From contig NZ_JACHVU010000004.1 of the NCBI RefSeq assembly GCF_014190915.1, forward strand, positions 434,001 to 498,000: DNA of 64,000 nt, written 5' to 3'. The position numbers and the translations under genes are program-made. The notes under the pieces are model-generated. The model was not told where the DNA came from, did no database searches, and saw only the letters and a program-made list of their open reading frames with translations. The stretch comes from Mycolicibacterium iranicum (GTDB lineage: Bacteria > Actinomycetota > Actinomycetes > Mycobacteriales > Mycobacteriaceae). Within the stretch, counting starts at the first letter, position 1. Each line of letters begins with the position of its first letter. Positions 9,801 to 19,589 of the stretch are shown piece by piece.

Positions 9801-10472
9801 ATCGCGCAGAACAACGAGCTGGGCGCGGGCATGGCCGTCGCGATGAAGGACCTCGAGATCCGCGGCGCCGGAAACGTGTTGGGCGCCGAGCAGTCCGGCC
9901 ACGTCGCCGGCGTCGGCTTCGACCTGTACGTACGGCTGGTCGGCGAGGCCGTCGAGGCCTACCGCGCTGCCGCTGACGGGAAAACCGTTGCGACACCGGA
10001 AGAGCCGAAGGATGTGCGCATCGACCTGCCGGTGGACGCGCACCTGCCGCCCGACTACATCGGCAGCGACCGGCTGCGGCTGGAGGCCTACCGCAGGCTC
10101 GCGGCCGCACCCGACGACAGCGCGGTGGACTCGGTCATCGAGGAGTTGATCGACCGCTACGGTCCGCTGCCCGAACCCGCACTGCTGCTGGTGGCGGTGG
10201 CCCGGTTGCGCCTGCTGGCCCGTGCGCACGGCATCACCGAGGTGGGTGCGGTCTCGGCGTCGGCCTCGACGCTGCGGGTCTCGCCGCTGACGCTGCCCGA
10301 CTCGGCCCAGCTGCGGCTCAAGCGCCTGTACGCCGGCGCGAACTACCGCGCCACGACCTCGACCGTGCAGGTGCCGATCCCGCGGGCCGGCAGCGGGGTC
10401 GGGGCGCCCCGGATCCGCGACCTCGAGCTCGTCGACTTCGTCGCCGGGCTGATCAAGGTGCTGCACGAGTGA
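6873..10472 (+). CDS. mfd: Transcription-repair coupling factor
   Basis: 1199-residue SF2 translocase that removes RNA polymerase stalled at DNA lesions and recruits UvrA. Domains in order are the UvrB-like N-terminal region ([15 protein letters not shown]), the RNA-polymerase interaction domain ([16 protein letters not shown]), the helicase core with Walker [12 protein letters not shown] near residue 671 and DEEQRFG near 772, the TRG motif region after [16 protein letters not shown], and the C-terminal regulatory domain. ATG 6873 is preceded by GGAGG at 5 nt spacing and gives the N-terminus [15 protein letters not shown], comparable with M. tuberculosis Mfd. mazG lies 63 bp downstream on the same strand, as in M. 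tuberculosis. Confidence 0.98.
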   Translation: MTASGTLHVHTPIAGLVDVALRDPSLQEVARRAADRPADLHLVGPASARLYVASALAQSGLLLVVTATGREADDLTAELRGVFGDTVAMFPSWETLPHERLSPGVDTVGARMMLLRRLANPDDARLGPPLRVVVTTARSLLQPMAPDLAQIEPVTLTVGVDADFDATVARLVDLAYTRVDMVGKRGEFAVRGGILDVFPPTAEHPVRVEFWGDEVSEMRMFAVADQRSIPEIEIDTLIAVPCREILLTADVRERAAALSAEHPAQENSVPGSVPDMLAKLAEGIPVEGMEALLPLLRPTDFATLPDHMPDGTPLLLCDPEKIRTRAADLIKTGREFLEASWSTAAVGGDVPIDIEALGASGYVSYHDARDAAREGGHAWWTLSQLDSGSDESTALDLRPAPSARGQQHNLDEIFAMLRAHVATGGFGAVVTPGTGTAMRVVEQLSESDTPATILEPGAAPKEGVVGVIKGPLHDGVVIPGANLVVITETDLTGNRAAATEGKKLAAKRRNVVDPLALTAGDLVVHDQHGIGRFVEMTERVVGGARREYLVLEYASSKRGGGSDRLYVPMDSLDQLSRYVGGEAPTLSKLGGSDWANTKTKARRAVREIAAELVTLYAKRQASPGHAFAPDTPWQVEMEDAFGFTETVDQLTAITEVKSDMEKPVPMDRVICGDVGYGKTEIAVRAAFKAVQDGKQVAVLVPTTLLADQHLQTFSNRMTGFPVTVKGLSRFTDPAESRATMEGMKDGSVDIVIGTHRLLQTGVTWKDLGLVIVDEEQRFGVEHKEHIKSMRTHVDVLTMSATPIPRTLEMSLAGIREMSTILTPPEERYPVLTYVGPHDDKQVAAALRREMLRDGQAFYIHNRVRSIDQAAAKVRQLVPEARVVVAHGQMPEEQLEKTVEGFWNREFDILVCTTIVETGLDISNANTLIVERADTFGLSQLHQLRGRVGRSRERGYAYFLYPPEVPLTETAYDRLATIAQNNELGAGMAVAMKDLEIRGAGNVLGAEQSGHVAGVGFDLYVRLVGEAVEAYRAAADGKTVATPEEPKDVRIDLPVDAHLPPDYIGSDRLRLEAYRRLAAAPDDSAVDSVIEELIDRYGPLPEPALLLVAVARLRLLARAHGITEVGAVSASASTLRVSPLTLPDSAQLRLKRLYAGANYRATTSTVQVPIPRAGSGVGAPRIRDLELVDFVAGLIKVLHE

Positions 10473-10535
10473 GCGCCGAGAGCGCGCCGGTCGAGGAATG
10501 GATGCCCGGGGTCCGGAACTGATATAACCGGACCG

Positions 10536-11585
10536 ATGACCGTCGTCCTCGTCGACCCACGCCGCCCGTCGCTGGTGCCTGTCGAGGCGATCGAATTGCT
10601 CTCCGGTGACGTGCAGTACACCGAGGAGATGCCGATCAAGGTGCCGTGGTCGCTGCCGTCGGCCCGGCCGGCCTTCTCCGGTGACTCCGACGATCAGGCC
10701 GAGGTCCTGCTGTCCTCGGATGCGAACCATCCGTCGGTGCGGGCCCGTGTCGCGGCGGGGGAGCGGGTGATCTCCGCGCCGGCCGCGCAACCGGGCGAAC
10801 GCCTCGTCGACGCGGTGGTCATGATGGACAAGCTGCGCACCGCGGGCCCGTGGGAGAGCCGGCAGACACACGACTCGCTGCGTCGCTATCTGCTGGAGGA
10901 GACCTACGAGCTGTTCGACGCCGTGCACGGCGGTGACCTCACGGAGCTGCGCGACGAGCTCGGGGACGTGCTGCTGCAGGTGCTCTTCCACGCCCGCATC
11001 GCCCAGGAGGCCCCTCAGGACTCGTTCGATGTCGACGACGTCGCCGATGCGCTGGTGCGCAAGCTCGGCCACCGCGTGCCGGCTGTGCTTGCGGGCGAAT
11101 CGATTTCGCTGGAAGACCAGCTGGCGCAGTGGGAGCAGCGCAAGGCGCTGGAACGTTCGTCGCGCGAGTCCTGCATGGACGACATCCCGACCGCCCAGCC
11201 CGCGCTGGCGCTGACCCAGAAGGTGCTCGCCCGCGCCGACACCGCGGGGGTGCCCTTGGATCTGATTCCCGCCTCCATCACCTCGGTGTCCGTGTCGGCC
11301 GACGTCGACGCCGAGACTGCGCTGCGCACAGCGGTTCTGGAGTTCATGGACGACGTGCGCGCCGCCGAGCGGGCCGCGGTGACGGCCCGGCGCAGCGCCG
11401 ACGTCGCCGAGGAGCTCGACCACACCCCGCACGGGATGATCACCGAGGACGAGTGGCGCGCGCATTGGCCGGGCGCCGCCGAGGCCCCGAAGCTCGAGGA
11501 CCCCGAGGCCCCCGCCGACGATGACCCCGAGACCGAGGCCCCCGAGACCGAGGCCCCCGAGGACCCTGCCGACGAGGTTACGTAA
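10536..11585 (+). CDS. mazG: Nucleoside triphosphate pyrophosphohydrolase MazG
   Basis: 349-residue house-cleaning NTPase that hydrolyses canonical and oxidised NTPs to NMP and PPi. The MazG core is visible around residues 90-200, with the Mg-binding motifs LEETYELFDA and LRDELGDVLLQ. The N-terminal 90 residues (VVLVDPRRPSLVPVEAIELL) are the mycobacterial extension shared with Rv1021. The C-terminus ends in an acidic, repetitive tail (DPETEAPETEAPEDP) encoded by an imperfect 15-bp tandem repeat and absent from the M. tuberculosis protein as I recall it. It sits downstream of mfd; its last codons overlap the start of a long hairpin that probably terminates transcription. Confidence 0.96.
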   Translation: MTVVLVDPRRPSLVPVEAIELLSGDVQYTEEMPIKVPWSLPSARPAFSGDSDDQAEVLLSSDANHPSVRARVAAGERVISAPAAQPGERLVDAVVMMDKLRTAGPWESRQTHDSLRRYLLEETYELFDAVHGGDLTELRDELGDVLLQVLFHARIAQEAPQDSFDVDDVADALVRKLGHRVPAVLAGESISLEDQLAQWEQRKALERSSRESCMDDIPTAQPALALTQKVLARADTAGVPLDLIPASITSVSVSADVDAETALRTAVLEFMDDVRAAERAAVTARRSADVAEELDHTPHGMITEDEWRAHWPGAAEAPKLEDPEAPADDDPETEAPETEAPEDPADEVT

Positions 11586-11628
11586 CGCTGCGGCGGTTTT
11601 CGGCCCCGAATTCCGCCCTGGCGTTACG
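11581..11628. terminator. Nested palindromic hairpin between convergent mazG and efeB
   Basis: 48-nt imperfect palindrome built from three nested arms: CGTAACGC/GCGTTACG, GGCGG/CCGCC and TTCGG/CCGAA, separated by symmetric small internal loops. It lies in the 90-bp gap between convergent genes, starts inside the mazG stop region, and would form the same stem on either strand. A bidirectional terminator is the simplest reading. There is no U-tract, which is common for mycobacterial terminators. It could instead be a copy of a dispersed palindromic repeat. Confidence 0.55.
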
Positions 11629-11675
11629 CAACTCGCGCCCGGCGGCGACCGGACCCGGACACGCCCCCTCGACCG

Positions 11676-12992
11676 TCAGTCGAACAGGGTCGAACCCCAG
11701 AACGTGGACGTGTCGCCCTCGCGAATGCCGGGCGGGCAGGCGAACACCGCGGAGCTGGTCGGTAAGACGTACTCGTTCATCGCATCGTCGCGCGAGATCG
11801 CATTCTGCATCGGCACGAACTGCGTGATGGGGTTGCGGACGAACGCGATGAAGAACAGCCCTGCGTCGAGGTGACCGAAACCGTCCGAACCGTCGGTGAA
11901 GTTGTACCCGCGCCGCAGGATCTCGATACCGCCGAGATGCTCCGGTGAGGCGAGCCGCACGTGGGCCAGCGTGTCGATGAGCGGTTCGTCCTTGGTGTTC
12001 TTCAGGTCGAAGTTCAGCTCTTCGAACTCGTCCTCGAGTCCCATCGGGGCGCCGCTGCCCTTCTGGCGTCCGATCACGCGTTCCTGTTCGAGCAGCGTCG
12101 TGCGGTCCCACTGCTCGATGCGCATCCGGATCCGCCGTGCGACCAGATAGGAACCGCCGGTCATCCAGTCGGGCCCGTCCCCGTCGGCCACCCAGACGTG
12201 CTTGTTCAGCTTCTCGGTCTCGTCGGAACGCAGGTTCGCCGTTCCGTCCTTGAACCCGAAGAGGTTTCGCGGGGTCGACTGGTCGCGGGTGGTCGAGGAG
12301 GTGCGGCCGAACCCCAGCTGCGAATAGCGCACCGCGACCGTGCCGAAGCCGATGCGGGCCAGGTTGCGGATGGCGTGCACCGCCACCTGCGGGTCGTTGG
12401 CACACGCCTGCACGACGATGTCGCCGCCGCTCTTGGCGGGGTCGATCTTCTCGTTCGGGAACTTCGGCAGGTCGATCAGCTCGGCCGGCTTCTTGTCGGC
12501 GATGCCGAACCGGTCGACACCGTCCTTGAGGAAGAACGACGGCCCGAAGCCGATGGTCAGGGTCAGCTGGGAGGCCGGCAGACCCAGCGCCTCACCGGTG
12601 TCCGACGGCGGCGAATACGGGTTCTGACCGGTGGAGCCGTTCGGGAACGCCTCCTTGCCCTGCGTCATCCGCTCGGCCATCTCGGTCCAGTCGGCGAGCA
12701 TCTTGATGACGTCGTCGCGACTCTTCGTCGTCACGTCGAACGTCGCGAAGTGCATCCGGTCCTGCGCCTCGGTGACGATGCCGGCCTGGTGCACACCGCG
12801 GAACGGAACGGCGGTCTGCAGGTGGTCGGGCGTCTGCGCCGCCGACGCGCGGCCCGCCAGCGCTCCCGCGCCGGCGGCGCCGACCACCGCTGCGGTCACA
12901 CCGGCGGCGCCGAACAGCTTGCGCCGACTCAGCCCGGACCTTTGCGGGTCGGGCTGAGCCGGCGGCGTCACGTCACTGGGGGGCGATGACAC
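11676..12992 (-). CDS. efeB: Deferrochelatase/DyP-type peroxidase EfeB
   Basis: 438-residue haem-containing DyP-type peroxidase of the EfeUOB iron-uptake system. A twin-arginine signal is present (SRRKLFG at residues 22-28, then a long hydrophobic Ala/Gly run), so it should be exported folded by Tat. The DyP signature GFKDGTANL lies near residue 245. In other bacteria EfeB oxidises ferrous iron or takes iron from haem outside the membrane. It is third in the operon efeU-efeO-efeB, overlapping the end of efeO by 20 bp. Expression is probably under the iron box upstream of efeU. Confidence 0.95.
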   Translation of the reverse strand: MSSPPSDVTPPAQPDPQRSGLSRRKLFGAAGVTAAVVGAAGAGALAGRASAAQTPDHLQTAVPFRGVHQAGIVTEAQDRMHFATFDVTTKSRDDVIKMLADWTEMAERMTQGKEAFPNGSTGQNPYSPPSDTGEALGLPASQLTLTIGFGPSFFLKDGVDRFGIADKKPAELIDLPKFPNEKIDPAKSGGDIVVQACANDPQVAVHAIRNLARIGFGTVAVRYSQLGFGRTSSTTRDQSTPRNLFGFKDGTANLRSDETEKLNKHVWVADGDGPDWMTGGSYLVARRIRMRIEQWDRTTLLEQERVIGRQKGSGAPMGLEDEFEELNFDLKNTKDEPLIDTLAHVRLASPEHLGGIEILRRGYNFTDGSDGFGHLDAGLFFIAFVRNPITQFVPMQNAISRDDAMNEYVLPTSSAVFACPPGIREGDTSTFWGSTLFD

Positions 12993-14136
12993 CCTGCACC
13001 TGGCTAACCTCCTTGCTCAGCGCGTCGATGGCGCGTGAGAGTTCCTGTCGCTCCGGCTCGGTCACCTTGTCGTACAGGACGAAACCGTCGCCTTCACGAT
13101 ACTTCTCCAGCAGAGCCTCGACCTCTTCGAAGCGCTGGTCGACACGTTTGCCGAGATCGGCGTTGCGCTCGTCGAGGATCGGCCGCACGGAGGCGACGGC
13201 CGTCTGCGATCCCTGCAGGTTGGCGTTGAAATCCCACAGATCGGTGTGGCTGAAGATGTCCTCTTCGCCGGTGATCTTGCCGGTGGCGATCTCGTCGAGC
13301 AGGCCCTGGGCGCCGCCGGCGATCTGGGTGGAGTCGACGGTGAAGTCCGGTGCGCTCACGCCCGCCTGCAGCTCCTTGGCGTCGGCCACGAGCTGGTCGG
13401 CGATCGCGTTGGTGTCGGGCTGCAGACCGGAGACCCACAGGTCCTTCTCCAGCCGGTGGAATCCGGTCCACTTCTGGCCGGGCTCCAGATCGGCTTCACG
13501 CAGGTCGATGCGCGGGTCGAGATCGTTGGGGAACGACTCGGCGACGGGCTCGATGCGCTCGAAGTAGGTGCGCGAGGTCGGGTACTGCGCCTTGGCGCCT
13601 TCGATGTCGCCGGCCTTGATCGCGGCCGCGAACGACTCCACGGCCGGGACGAACGCCTCGACCTGGCTGTTGACGTAGCGCTTGTAGCTGTCGGCGGCTT
13701 CCTTGAACTTGCCCTCGGTGTCGATCTGCACCTCTTCACCGGTGACGGTGAAGTCGCCGCGCAGACCGTCGCCGATCATGCCGGGCTTGCACGCCGTCTG
13801 GTAGGTGCCGGGCTGGCTGAGCTGGACGATCAGTTTGCGCTGCAGTCCGGGGGAGATGTTCTCCACCTCGCCCATCACCCGCTCGCCCTCGCCGTAGACG
13901 TAGAACTCGGTGACCTTCGAGCCGTTGTTGGTGATGACGAAGGTGTTGGCGCCGGTCTTGCCTTCGGTGCCGGACAGCTCGCACGAGGTGTCCGACGCGT
14001 CGACGGTGACCTCGGAGGGAGCGGTGCTGCCGCCGCTCTCCTCGCCGGCGCCGGTGTCTTCCTTGGCCTGGCAGCTGGTGAGTGTCAGTGCGGCCAGGGC
14101 CGCCGCGAGGACCGCGGCAGAGGATTGAACCTTCAC
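12973..14136 (-). CDS. efeO: Iron uptake lipoprotein EfeO (cupredoxin + M75 domains)
   Basis: 387-residue extracytoplasmic iron-binding component. It carries a lipoprotein signal with lipobox LTSC (Cys22). A cupredoxin-like domain follows (about residues 45-135, including FVITNNGSKVTEFYVYGEGE). The imelysin/M75-type helical domain has the HxxE metal motif in GFHRLEKDLW near residue 225. It should deliver oxidised iron to the EfeU permease. Its start overlaps efeU by 4 bp and its end overlaps efeB, typical of a coupled operon. Length and domain order agree with full-length EfeO. Confidence 0.95.
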   Translation of the reverse strand: MKVQSSAAVLAAALAALTLTSCQAKEDTGAGEESGGSTAPSEVTVDASDTSCELSGTEGKTGANTFVITNNGSKVTEFYVYGEGERVMGEVENISPGLQRKLIVQLSQPGTYQTACKPGMIGDGLRGDFTVTGEEVQIDTEGKFKEAADSYKRYVNSQVEAFVPAVESFAAAIKAGDIEGAKAQYPTSRTYFERIEPVAESFPNDLDPRIDLREADLEPGQKWTGFHRLEKDLWVSGLQPDTNAIADQLVADAKELQAGVSAPDFTVDSTQIAGGAQGLLDEIATGKITGEEDIFSHTDLWDFNANLQGSQTAVASVRPILDERNADLGKRVDQRFEEVEALLEKYREGDGFVLYDKVTEPERQELSRAIDALSKEVSQVQGVIAPQ

Positions 14137-15035
14137 GTAGTCGACCTTTCGGGTGATGGAGTAGACGGTGCGGGGGTCGGTGAGGTCGCGGGGCGCAGGA
14201 ACAGCGCCAGCACGGCGACGAGGTAGAGCAGGTAGCCGGCCAGTTGCAGCACGGTGGGGGTCGGCGTGACGTTGAAGATGCCCTGGATGACCTCGCCGTA
14301 CCAGGCGGACCAGTCGAACCAGGAGCTGATGTCGAACGCCCGGTTCGCCAGCCCGGGCAGCCAGCCCACGGTCTGGAGCGCGCCGATGCCGTAGGACAGG
14401 ATTCCGGCGGCGACCACGATCAGGAAGATGCCGGTGTACTTGAAGAACTTCGCGAGGTTGATGCTCAGCGCGCCGCGGTACATCCCGTACGCGATCACCC
14501 CGGCGATGGCGACGCCGGCGATGAGCCCGATGAGCGGCCAGTTCGACTGGGCCTCGGCGTAACCGACCATGAACAAAGCCGTCTCGACACCTTCACGGCC
14601 GACGGCAAGGAACGCGAGCATCGCGACGGCGAGCGGCCCCGTCTCCAGGGCCCGGGTCATGCCGCTGCGCAACTCGCCGGACAGCGATGCCGAGGCCTTC
14701 TTCATCCACAGCACCATGGTGGTGACGATGGCGACGGCGATGAGCGACGCCACCCCGGCGATGGCCTCGGCGGCCAGGCCCGTGATGGTGTTCTCGCCGA
14801 ACTGGATGGTCAGGAACACGATCAGCGTCATCGCCACGGCGGCGCCCACGCCGAGCCACACCCATTTCAGCGCATCGCGGCGGTCGGATTTGACCAGGAA
14901 CGCCACCAGGATCGACACGACGATCGCGGCTTCCAGACCCTCACGCAAACCTATGAGTCCGCTGCCGAAAAGCTGTGAGGTGATGTTGGGAGCCGCGTAG
15001 AGGGTCGTGACCGCAAGGTCGGTACCAGCAACCAT
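14133..15035 (-). CDS. efeU: FTR1-family iron permease EfeU
   Basis: 300-residue integral membrane permease with about seven hydrophobic segments and the two REGxE iron-translocation motifs of the FTR1 family: REGLEAA at residues 31-37 and REGVETA near 147. It imports iron across the cytoplasmic membrane together with EfeO and EfeB. The C-terminal tail is Pro/Thr/Ser-rich. ATG 15035 is preceded by GAGGAC at suitable spacing. The operon is inserted between mazG and lpqU, which are adjacent in M. tuberculosis. An IdeR-like box lies about 50 bp upstream, so iron repression is likely. Confidence 0.95.
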   Translation of the reverse strand: MVAGTDLAVTTLYAAPNITSQLFGSGLIGLREGLEAAIVVSILVAFLVKSDRRDALKWVWLGVGAAVAMTLIVFLTIQFGENTITGLAAEAIAGVASLIAVAIVTTMVLWMKKASASLSGELRSGMTRALETGPLAVAMLAFLAVGREGVETALFMVGYAEAQSNWPLIGLIAGVAIAGVIAYGMYRGALSINLAKFFKYTGIFLIVVAAGILSYGIGALQTVGWLPGLANRAFDISSWFDWSAWYGEVIQGIFNVTPTPTVLQLAGYLLYLVAVLALFLRPATSPTPAPSTPSPERSTT

Positions 15036-15084
15036 CGAATTGTCCTCGCTACGCGTCCGTTCACCCAGCCATGGCTACCCAAAG

Positions 15085-15103
15085 CTAGGTGTGGCTCACC
15101 TCA
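15085..15103 (-). promoter_or_regulatory. IdeR-type iron box upstream of efeUOB
   Basis: The 19-mer CTAGGTGTGGCTCACCTCA matches the mycobacterial IdeR consensus TTAGGTTAGGCTAACCTAA at 14 of 19 positions, including the outer TAGGT and ACCT half-sites. It lies 50 bp upstream of the efeU start, where a dimeric repressor would block the promoter under iron-replete conditions. Confidence 0.75.
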
Positions 15104-15201
15104 GTTCCAGAAGCGCACAGTGAATGTACACCCGTGCCGCGCGGGCCGGGATGAGTCTTTAGTCCTTCGTCACATGGGAGCATGGCTACAAGGAGAACGG
15201 G

Positions 15202-15963
15202 TTGAGGAGTCCGGTGACGCGGGTGCGTTGGCTACAAGGGATGGCGGTGATCGGCGCGACAGCGCTGCTCATGGCCTCCAGCTGTTCATGGCAGCTGGGT
15301 GTTCCCGTGCCCGACGGCGTCCCGCCGCCCCCGGGTGACGCCGTACCGCAGATCGACACCTACGCCAAGGGGCGACCGGCCGACCAGCTGCACGAATGGG
15401 CGGCCCAGCGGGCGCCTGCGCTGGGTATTCCGGTGACCGCGCTCGAGGCCTACGCCTATGCCGCGAGGGTGGCCGAGGTGGAGAACCCCGACTGCCACCT
15501 GGCATGGACGACGCTGGCCGGCATCGGTCAGGTGGAGAGCCACCACGGCACCTACCGGGGTGCGACGGTCGCGCCCGACGGGGAGGTGACGCCGCCGATC
15601 CGGGGCGTGCTGCTCGACGGCACGAACGGCAACCTCGAGATCATGGATCACGACTCCGTCAGCCACGACCCGGCCGTCGAGGACAAAGGGGACGAACCGT
15701 TCGCCCGCGCGATGGGGCCGATGCAGTTCATCCCCGAGACGTGGCGTCTGTACGGCGTGGATGCGAACAACGACGGTGAGATCAGCGCCGACAACATGGA
15801 CGACGCGGCGCTGTCGGCGGCGGGGTACCTGTGCTGGCGCGGCAAGGACCTGTCCAAGCCCCGGGGGTGGATGGAGGCGCTGCGCGCCTACAACCACTCG
15901 GACGCCTACGCGCGCAATGTGCGGGACTGGGCGACGGCCTACGCGCAGGGACATCCGCTCTGA
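15202..15963 (+). CDS. lpqU: LpqU-type lipoprotein lytic transglycosylase
   Basis: 253-residue probable membrane-anchored murein hydrolase of the SLT/transglycosylase fold. It has an N-terminal signal with a candidate lipobox Cys28 (LLMASSC). The catalytic-glutamate motif GIGQVESHHG lies near residue 112, with AMGPMQFIPETWRLYG and a C-terminal ALRAYNHSDAYARNV segment, all typical of the fold. Position immediately before eno matches lpqU (Rv1022). The TTG start is chosen because AGGAG lies 6 nt upstream; GTG 15214 is an alternative. A DxNxDG-like loop (DANNDGE) may bind calcium. Confidence 0.92.
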   Translation: MRSPVTRVRWLQGMAVIGATALLMASSCSWQLGVPVPDGVPPPPGDAVPQIDTYAKGRPADQLHEWAAQRAPALGIPVTALEAYAYAARVAEVENPDCHLAWTTLAGIGQVESHHGTYRGATVAPDGEVTPPIRGVLLDGTNGNLEIMDHDSVSHDPAVEDKGDEPFARAMGPMQFIPETWRLYGVDANNDGEISADNMDDAALSAAGYLCWRGKDLSKPRGWMEALRAYNHSDAYARNVRDWATAYAQGHPL

Positions 15964-17346
<1,383 letters not shown>

Positions 17347-17349
17347 CTC

Positions 17350-18156
17350 GTGCCCGAAGCGAAACGGCCTGATCCGAAGCGGCGTTCCGGAGGGGATGCG
17401 CGGGCCAAGAAGGCCCCCGCCTCCCGTCCGGGCAGGCCGGGCGACGGTGCGCGGGGCAAGCCGCGCACGTCGTCGCGTCGCGACACCCGGGGCTCCTCGG
17501 AGCCGAAGGCCATCGAAGCGAAGGCGGCCGAGTCCGCGGCGGGATCGAAGGCGGCCGGATCGAAGGCGGCCGGATCGAAGGCACTGTCGGGCCCGGTGGA
17601 GGACGCCGAGTTCGTCGATCTCGAGGACGGGGACGCCGGCGGTTCGATCCGCCGATCCATCGTCGCCTCGGCCGAGGCGGCCGCCGAACAGCGTTTCGGC
17701 TCCGCGGCGCGCCGGGCCGCGATCCTGGCCGCGGTCATCTGCGTGCTGACGCTGACGATCGCCGGGCCGGTGCGCACCTACTTCGGGCAACGCACCGAGA
17801 TGAAGCAGCTTCAGGCCAGCGAAGCGCAACTGCGCGAACAGATCTCGGAGCTCGAAGAGCAGAAGGCCAAGCTGGCCGACCCGGTGTTCATCGCCGCGCA
17901 GGCCCGGGAGCGGCTGGGGTTCGTGATGCCCGGAGAAATTCCGTACCAGGTGCAACTTCCTCCCGGCGCGACCCAGCCGGGGGCGCCGGTGGACGATCCG
18001 ACCGAGTCGAAGAGCACCGATCCCTGGTATACGGCGTTGTGGCACACCATCGCCGAGGCGCCGCACGGAGGCACGCCGACCGCCCCACCCATGCCGCCGG
18101 GGTCACCCGGCGCGCCCGAGCCCCTCGCACCCGGTGCGCCCCAGCCCGGTGGTTGA
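17350..18156 (+). CDS. FtsB/DivIC-family divisome protein (Rv1024 orthologue)
   Basis: 268-residue bitopic membrane protein. A long, basic and disordered cytoplasmic N-terminus (about 115 residues, including a short tandem repeat) precedes one transmembrane helix around residues 118-138 (AAILAAVICVLTLTIAG). A coiled coil follows (QLQASEAQLREQISELEEQ), then the DivIC core and a Pro-rich tail. Such proteins bind FtsL and FtsQ in the septum. Start GTG 17350 lies 4 bases after the eno stop. The position matches Rv1024, annotated as septum-formation initiator. The role is by family; nothing in the sequence argues against it. Confidence 0.88.
   Translation: MPEAKRPDPKRRSGGDARAKKAPASRPGRPGDGARGKPRTSSRRDTRGSSEPKAIEAKAAESAAGSKAAGSKAAGSKALSGPVEDAEFVDLEDGDAGGSIRRSIVASAEAAAEQRFGSAARRAAILAAVICVLTLTIAGPVRTYFGQRTEMKQLQASEAQLREQISELEEQKAKLADPVFIAAQARERLGFVMPGEIPYQVQLPPGATQPGAPVDDPTESKSTDPWYTALWHTIAEAPHGGTPTAPPMPPGSPGAPEPLAPGAPQPGG
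17542..17582 (+). repeat. 15-bp tandem repeat inside the FtsB-like gene
   Basis: GGATCGAAGGCGGCC occurs twice in tandem followed by an 11-base partial copy. It encodes a repeated GSKAA in the disordered cytoplasmic tail. The unit length keeps the frame, so copy number could vary between strains without breaking the protein. Confidence 0.8.
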
Positions 18157-18643
18157 GCCGTCGGATCTCGAAGCGGTGGCGCGGCAGTTGGGCCGCGAGC
18201 CGCGGGGCGTGCTCGAGATCGCCTACCGCTGCCCCAACGGCGAACCCGGGGTCGTCAAGACATCACCCAAACTGCCTGACGGAACGCCGTTTCCGACGCT
18301 GTACTACCTGACCCATCCGGCGCTGACGGCCGCGGCGAGCCGCCTGGAGTCCTCGGGGATGATGCGCGAGATGACCGACCGTCTGGCCGCCGACCCCGAA
18401 CTGGCCGCACAGTACCGGCGTGCGCACGAATCGTTTCTGGCCGAGCGGGACGCGATCGAACCACTGGGCACGACGTTCTCGGGCGGTGGCATGCCCGACC
18501 GGGTGAAGTGCCTGCACGTGGTGATCGCCCACTCGCTGGCGAAAGGCCCGGGGCTCAACCCTTTCGGAGATGAGGCGCTGGCCGTGCTGGCCGCCGAACC
18601 CGCGATGGCAGGAATTCTCGACAGGAAGGTGTGGACAGCGTGA
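18149..18643 (+). CDS. DUF501 protein (Rv1025 orthologue)
   Basis: 164-residue cytoplasmic protein of the DUF501 family, recognisable from the conserved blocks YRCPNGEPGVVKTSPKLPDG, FPTLYYLTHP and MPDRVKCLHVVIAHSLA. The Cys and His in the last block recall a metal site, but no function is known. Start GTG 18149 gives VEPSDLEAVARQLGREPRG, comparable with M. tuberculosis Rv1025; GTG 18134 would add five residues. The start overlaps the end of the FtsB-like gene and the stop overlaps the ppx start (GTGA), so the four genes eno to ppx are coupled. Confidence 0.9.
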   Translation: MVEPSDLEAVARQLGREPRGVLEIAYRCPNGEPGVVKTSPKLPDGTPFPTLYYLTHPALTAAASRLESSGMMREMTDRLAADPELAAQYRRAHESFLAERDAIEPLGTTFSGGGMPDRVKCLHVVIAHSLAKGPGLNPFGDEALAVLAAEPAMAGILDRKVWTA

Positions 18644-19578
18644 ACAGGGTTGCGGCGGTCGACTGCGGAACCAACTCGATTCGGTTGCTGATCGCCGACG
18701 TGGCCGACGGCCGCCTGCAGGACGTGCACCGCGAGATGCGCATCGTGCGCCTCGGCCAGGGCGTCGACGCGACCGGCGAGTTCGCCCCGGACGCGTTGTC
18801 GCGCACGCAGTCCGCGCTGTCCGCCTACGCCGATTTCATGCGCCGTCACGACGTCGGCGCCGTGCGGATGGTTGCGACCTCGGCAGCCCGCGACGTGGCC
18901 AACCGCGAGCAGTTCTTCGCGATGACGTCGGAGGTGCTCGGAGCCGTCGTTCCCGGCACGGTGGCCGAGGTCATCACCGGCACCGAGGAAGCCGAGCTGT
19001 CCTTCCGCGGCGCGGTCGGTGAACTCGACTCTGCCGCAGCGCCGTTCGTGGTCGTCGACCTCGGCGGCGGGTCCACCGAAGTCGTCCTGGGCTCCGACGA
19101 CGTCGTCGCCGGCTACTCCGCCGACATCGGCTGTGTGCGCCTCACGGAGCGCTGCTTGCGTTCGGATCCCCCGACCGAGGACGAGATCGACGCGGCGCGG
19201 TCGGTGGTGCGGGACGCGCTGGGGGAGGCGCTGCGGGTGGTTCCGGTCGAGCAGGCACGCACCTGGGTGGGGGTGGCCGGGACGATGACCACGCTCGCGG
19301 CGCTCGCGCACAAGATGACGACCTACGACTCGGACGCGATCCACCTGTCCCGGGTGGGATTCGACGAGTTGCTGCCCGTGTGCGCCGAACTGCTGGCGAT
19401 GACCCGTCAACAACGCGCGGTGCTGGGTCCCATGCATGAGGGCCGCGTCGACGTCATCGGCGGCGGCGCGCTGATCGTGCAGGAGCTCGCCGCCTTACTG
19501 GGGGAGCGGGCCGGCATCAGCGAGTTGGTGGTCAGTGAGCACGACATCCTCGACGGCATCGCCCTGTCCCTGGGCTGA
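18640..19578 (+). CDS. Exopolyphosphatase / GppA-family phosphatase (Rv1026 orthologue)
   Basis: 312-residue ASKHA-fold phosphatase hydrolysing polyphosphate or pppGpp. The phosphate-1 motif VDCGTNSIRLL is at the N-terminus, the adenosine/phosphate-2 motif FVVVDLGGGSTEV is mid-protein, and the C-terminal region has VDVIGGGALIVQEL. It is the shorter PPX/GppA form without a C-terminal HD domain, like Rv1026. I use GTG 18640 because it overlaps the preceding stop by 4 bp and AGGAAGG lies about 10 nt upstream; GTG 18631 is an alternative. It is the last gene of the eno operon and faces the DUF4383 gene. Confidence 0.93.
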   Translation: MNRVAAVDCGTNSIRLLIADVADGRLQDVHREMRIVRLGQGVDATGEFAPDALSRTQSALSAYADFMRRHDVGAVRMVATSAARDVANREQFFAMTSEVLGAVVPGTVAEVITGTEEAELSFRGAVGELDSAAAPFVVVDLGGGSTEVVLGSDDVVAGYSADIGCVRLTERCLRSDPPTEDEIDAARSVVRDALGEALRVVPVEQARTWVGVAGTMTTLAALAHKMTTYDSDAIHLSRVGFDELLPVCAELLAMTRQQRAVLGPMHEGRVDVIGGGALIVQELAALLGERAGISELVVSEHDILDGIALSLG

Positions 19579-19589
19579 GCGGTCGCCCC

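Noticed and set aside
8736..11465. 909-codon minus-strand frame opposite mfd and mazG
   Set aside because: A codon-bias shadow of a high-GC gene: His/Gln/Asp/Val-rich sequence with no domain, opposite well-identified genes.
15184..15241. Repeated GGCTACAAGG before and after the lpqU start
   Set aside because: Only a 10-base match at two places; likely chance and without regulatory symmetry.
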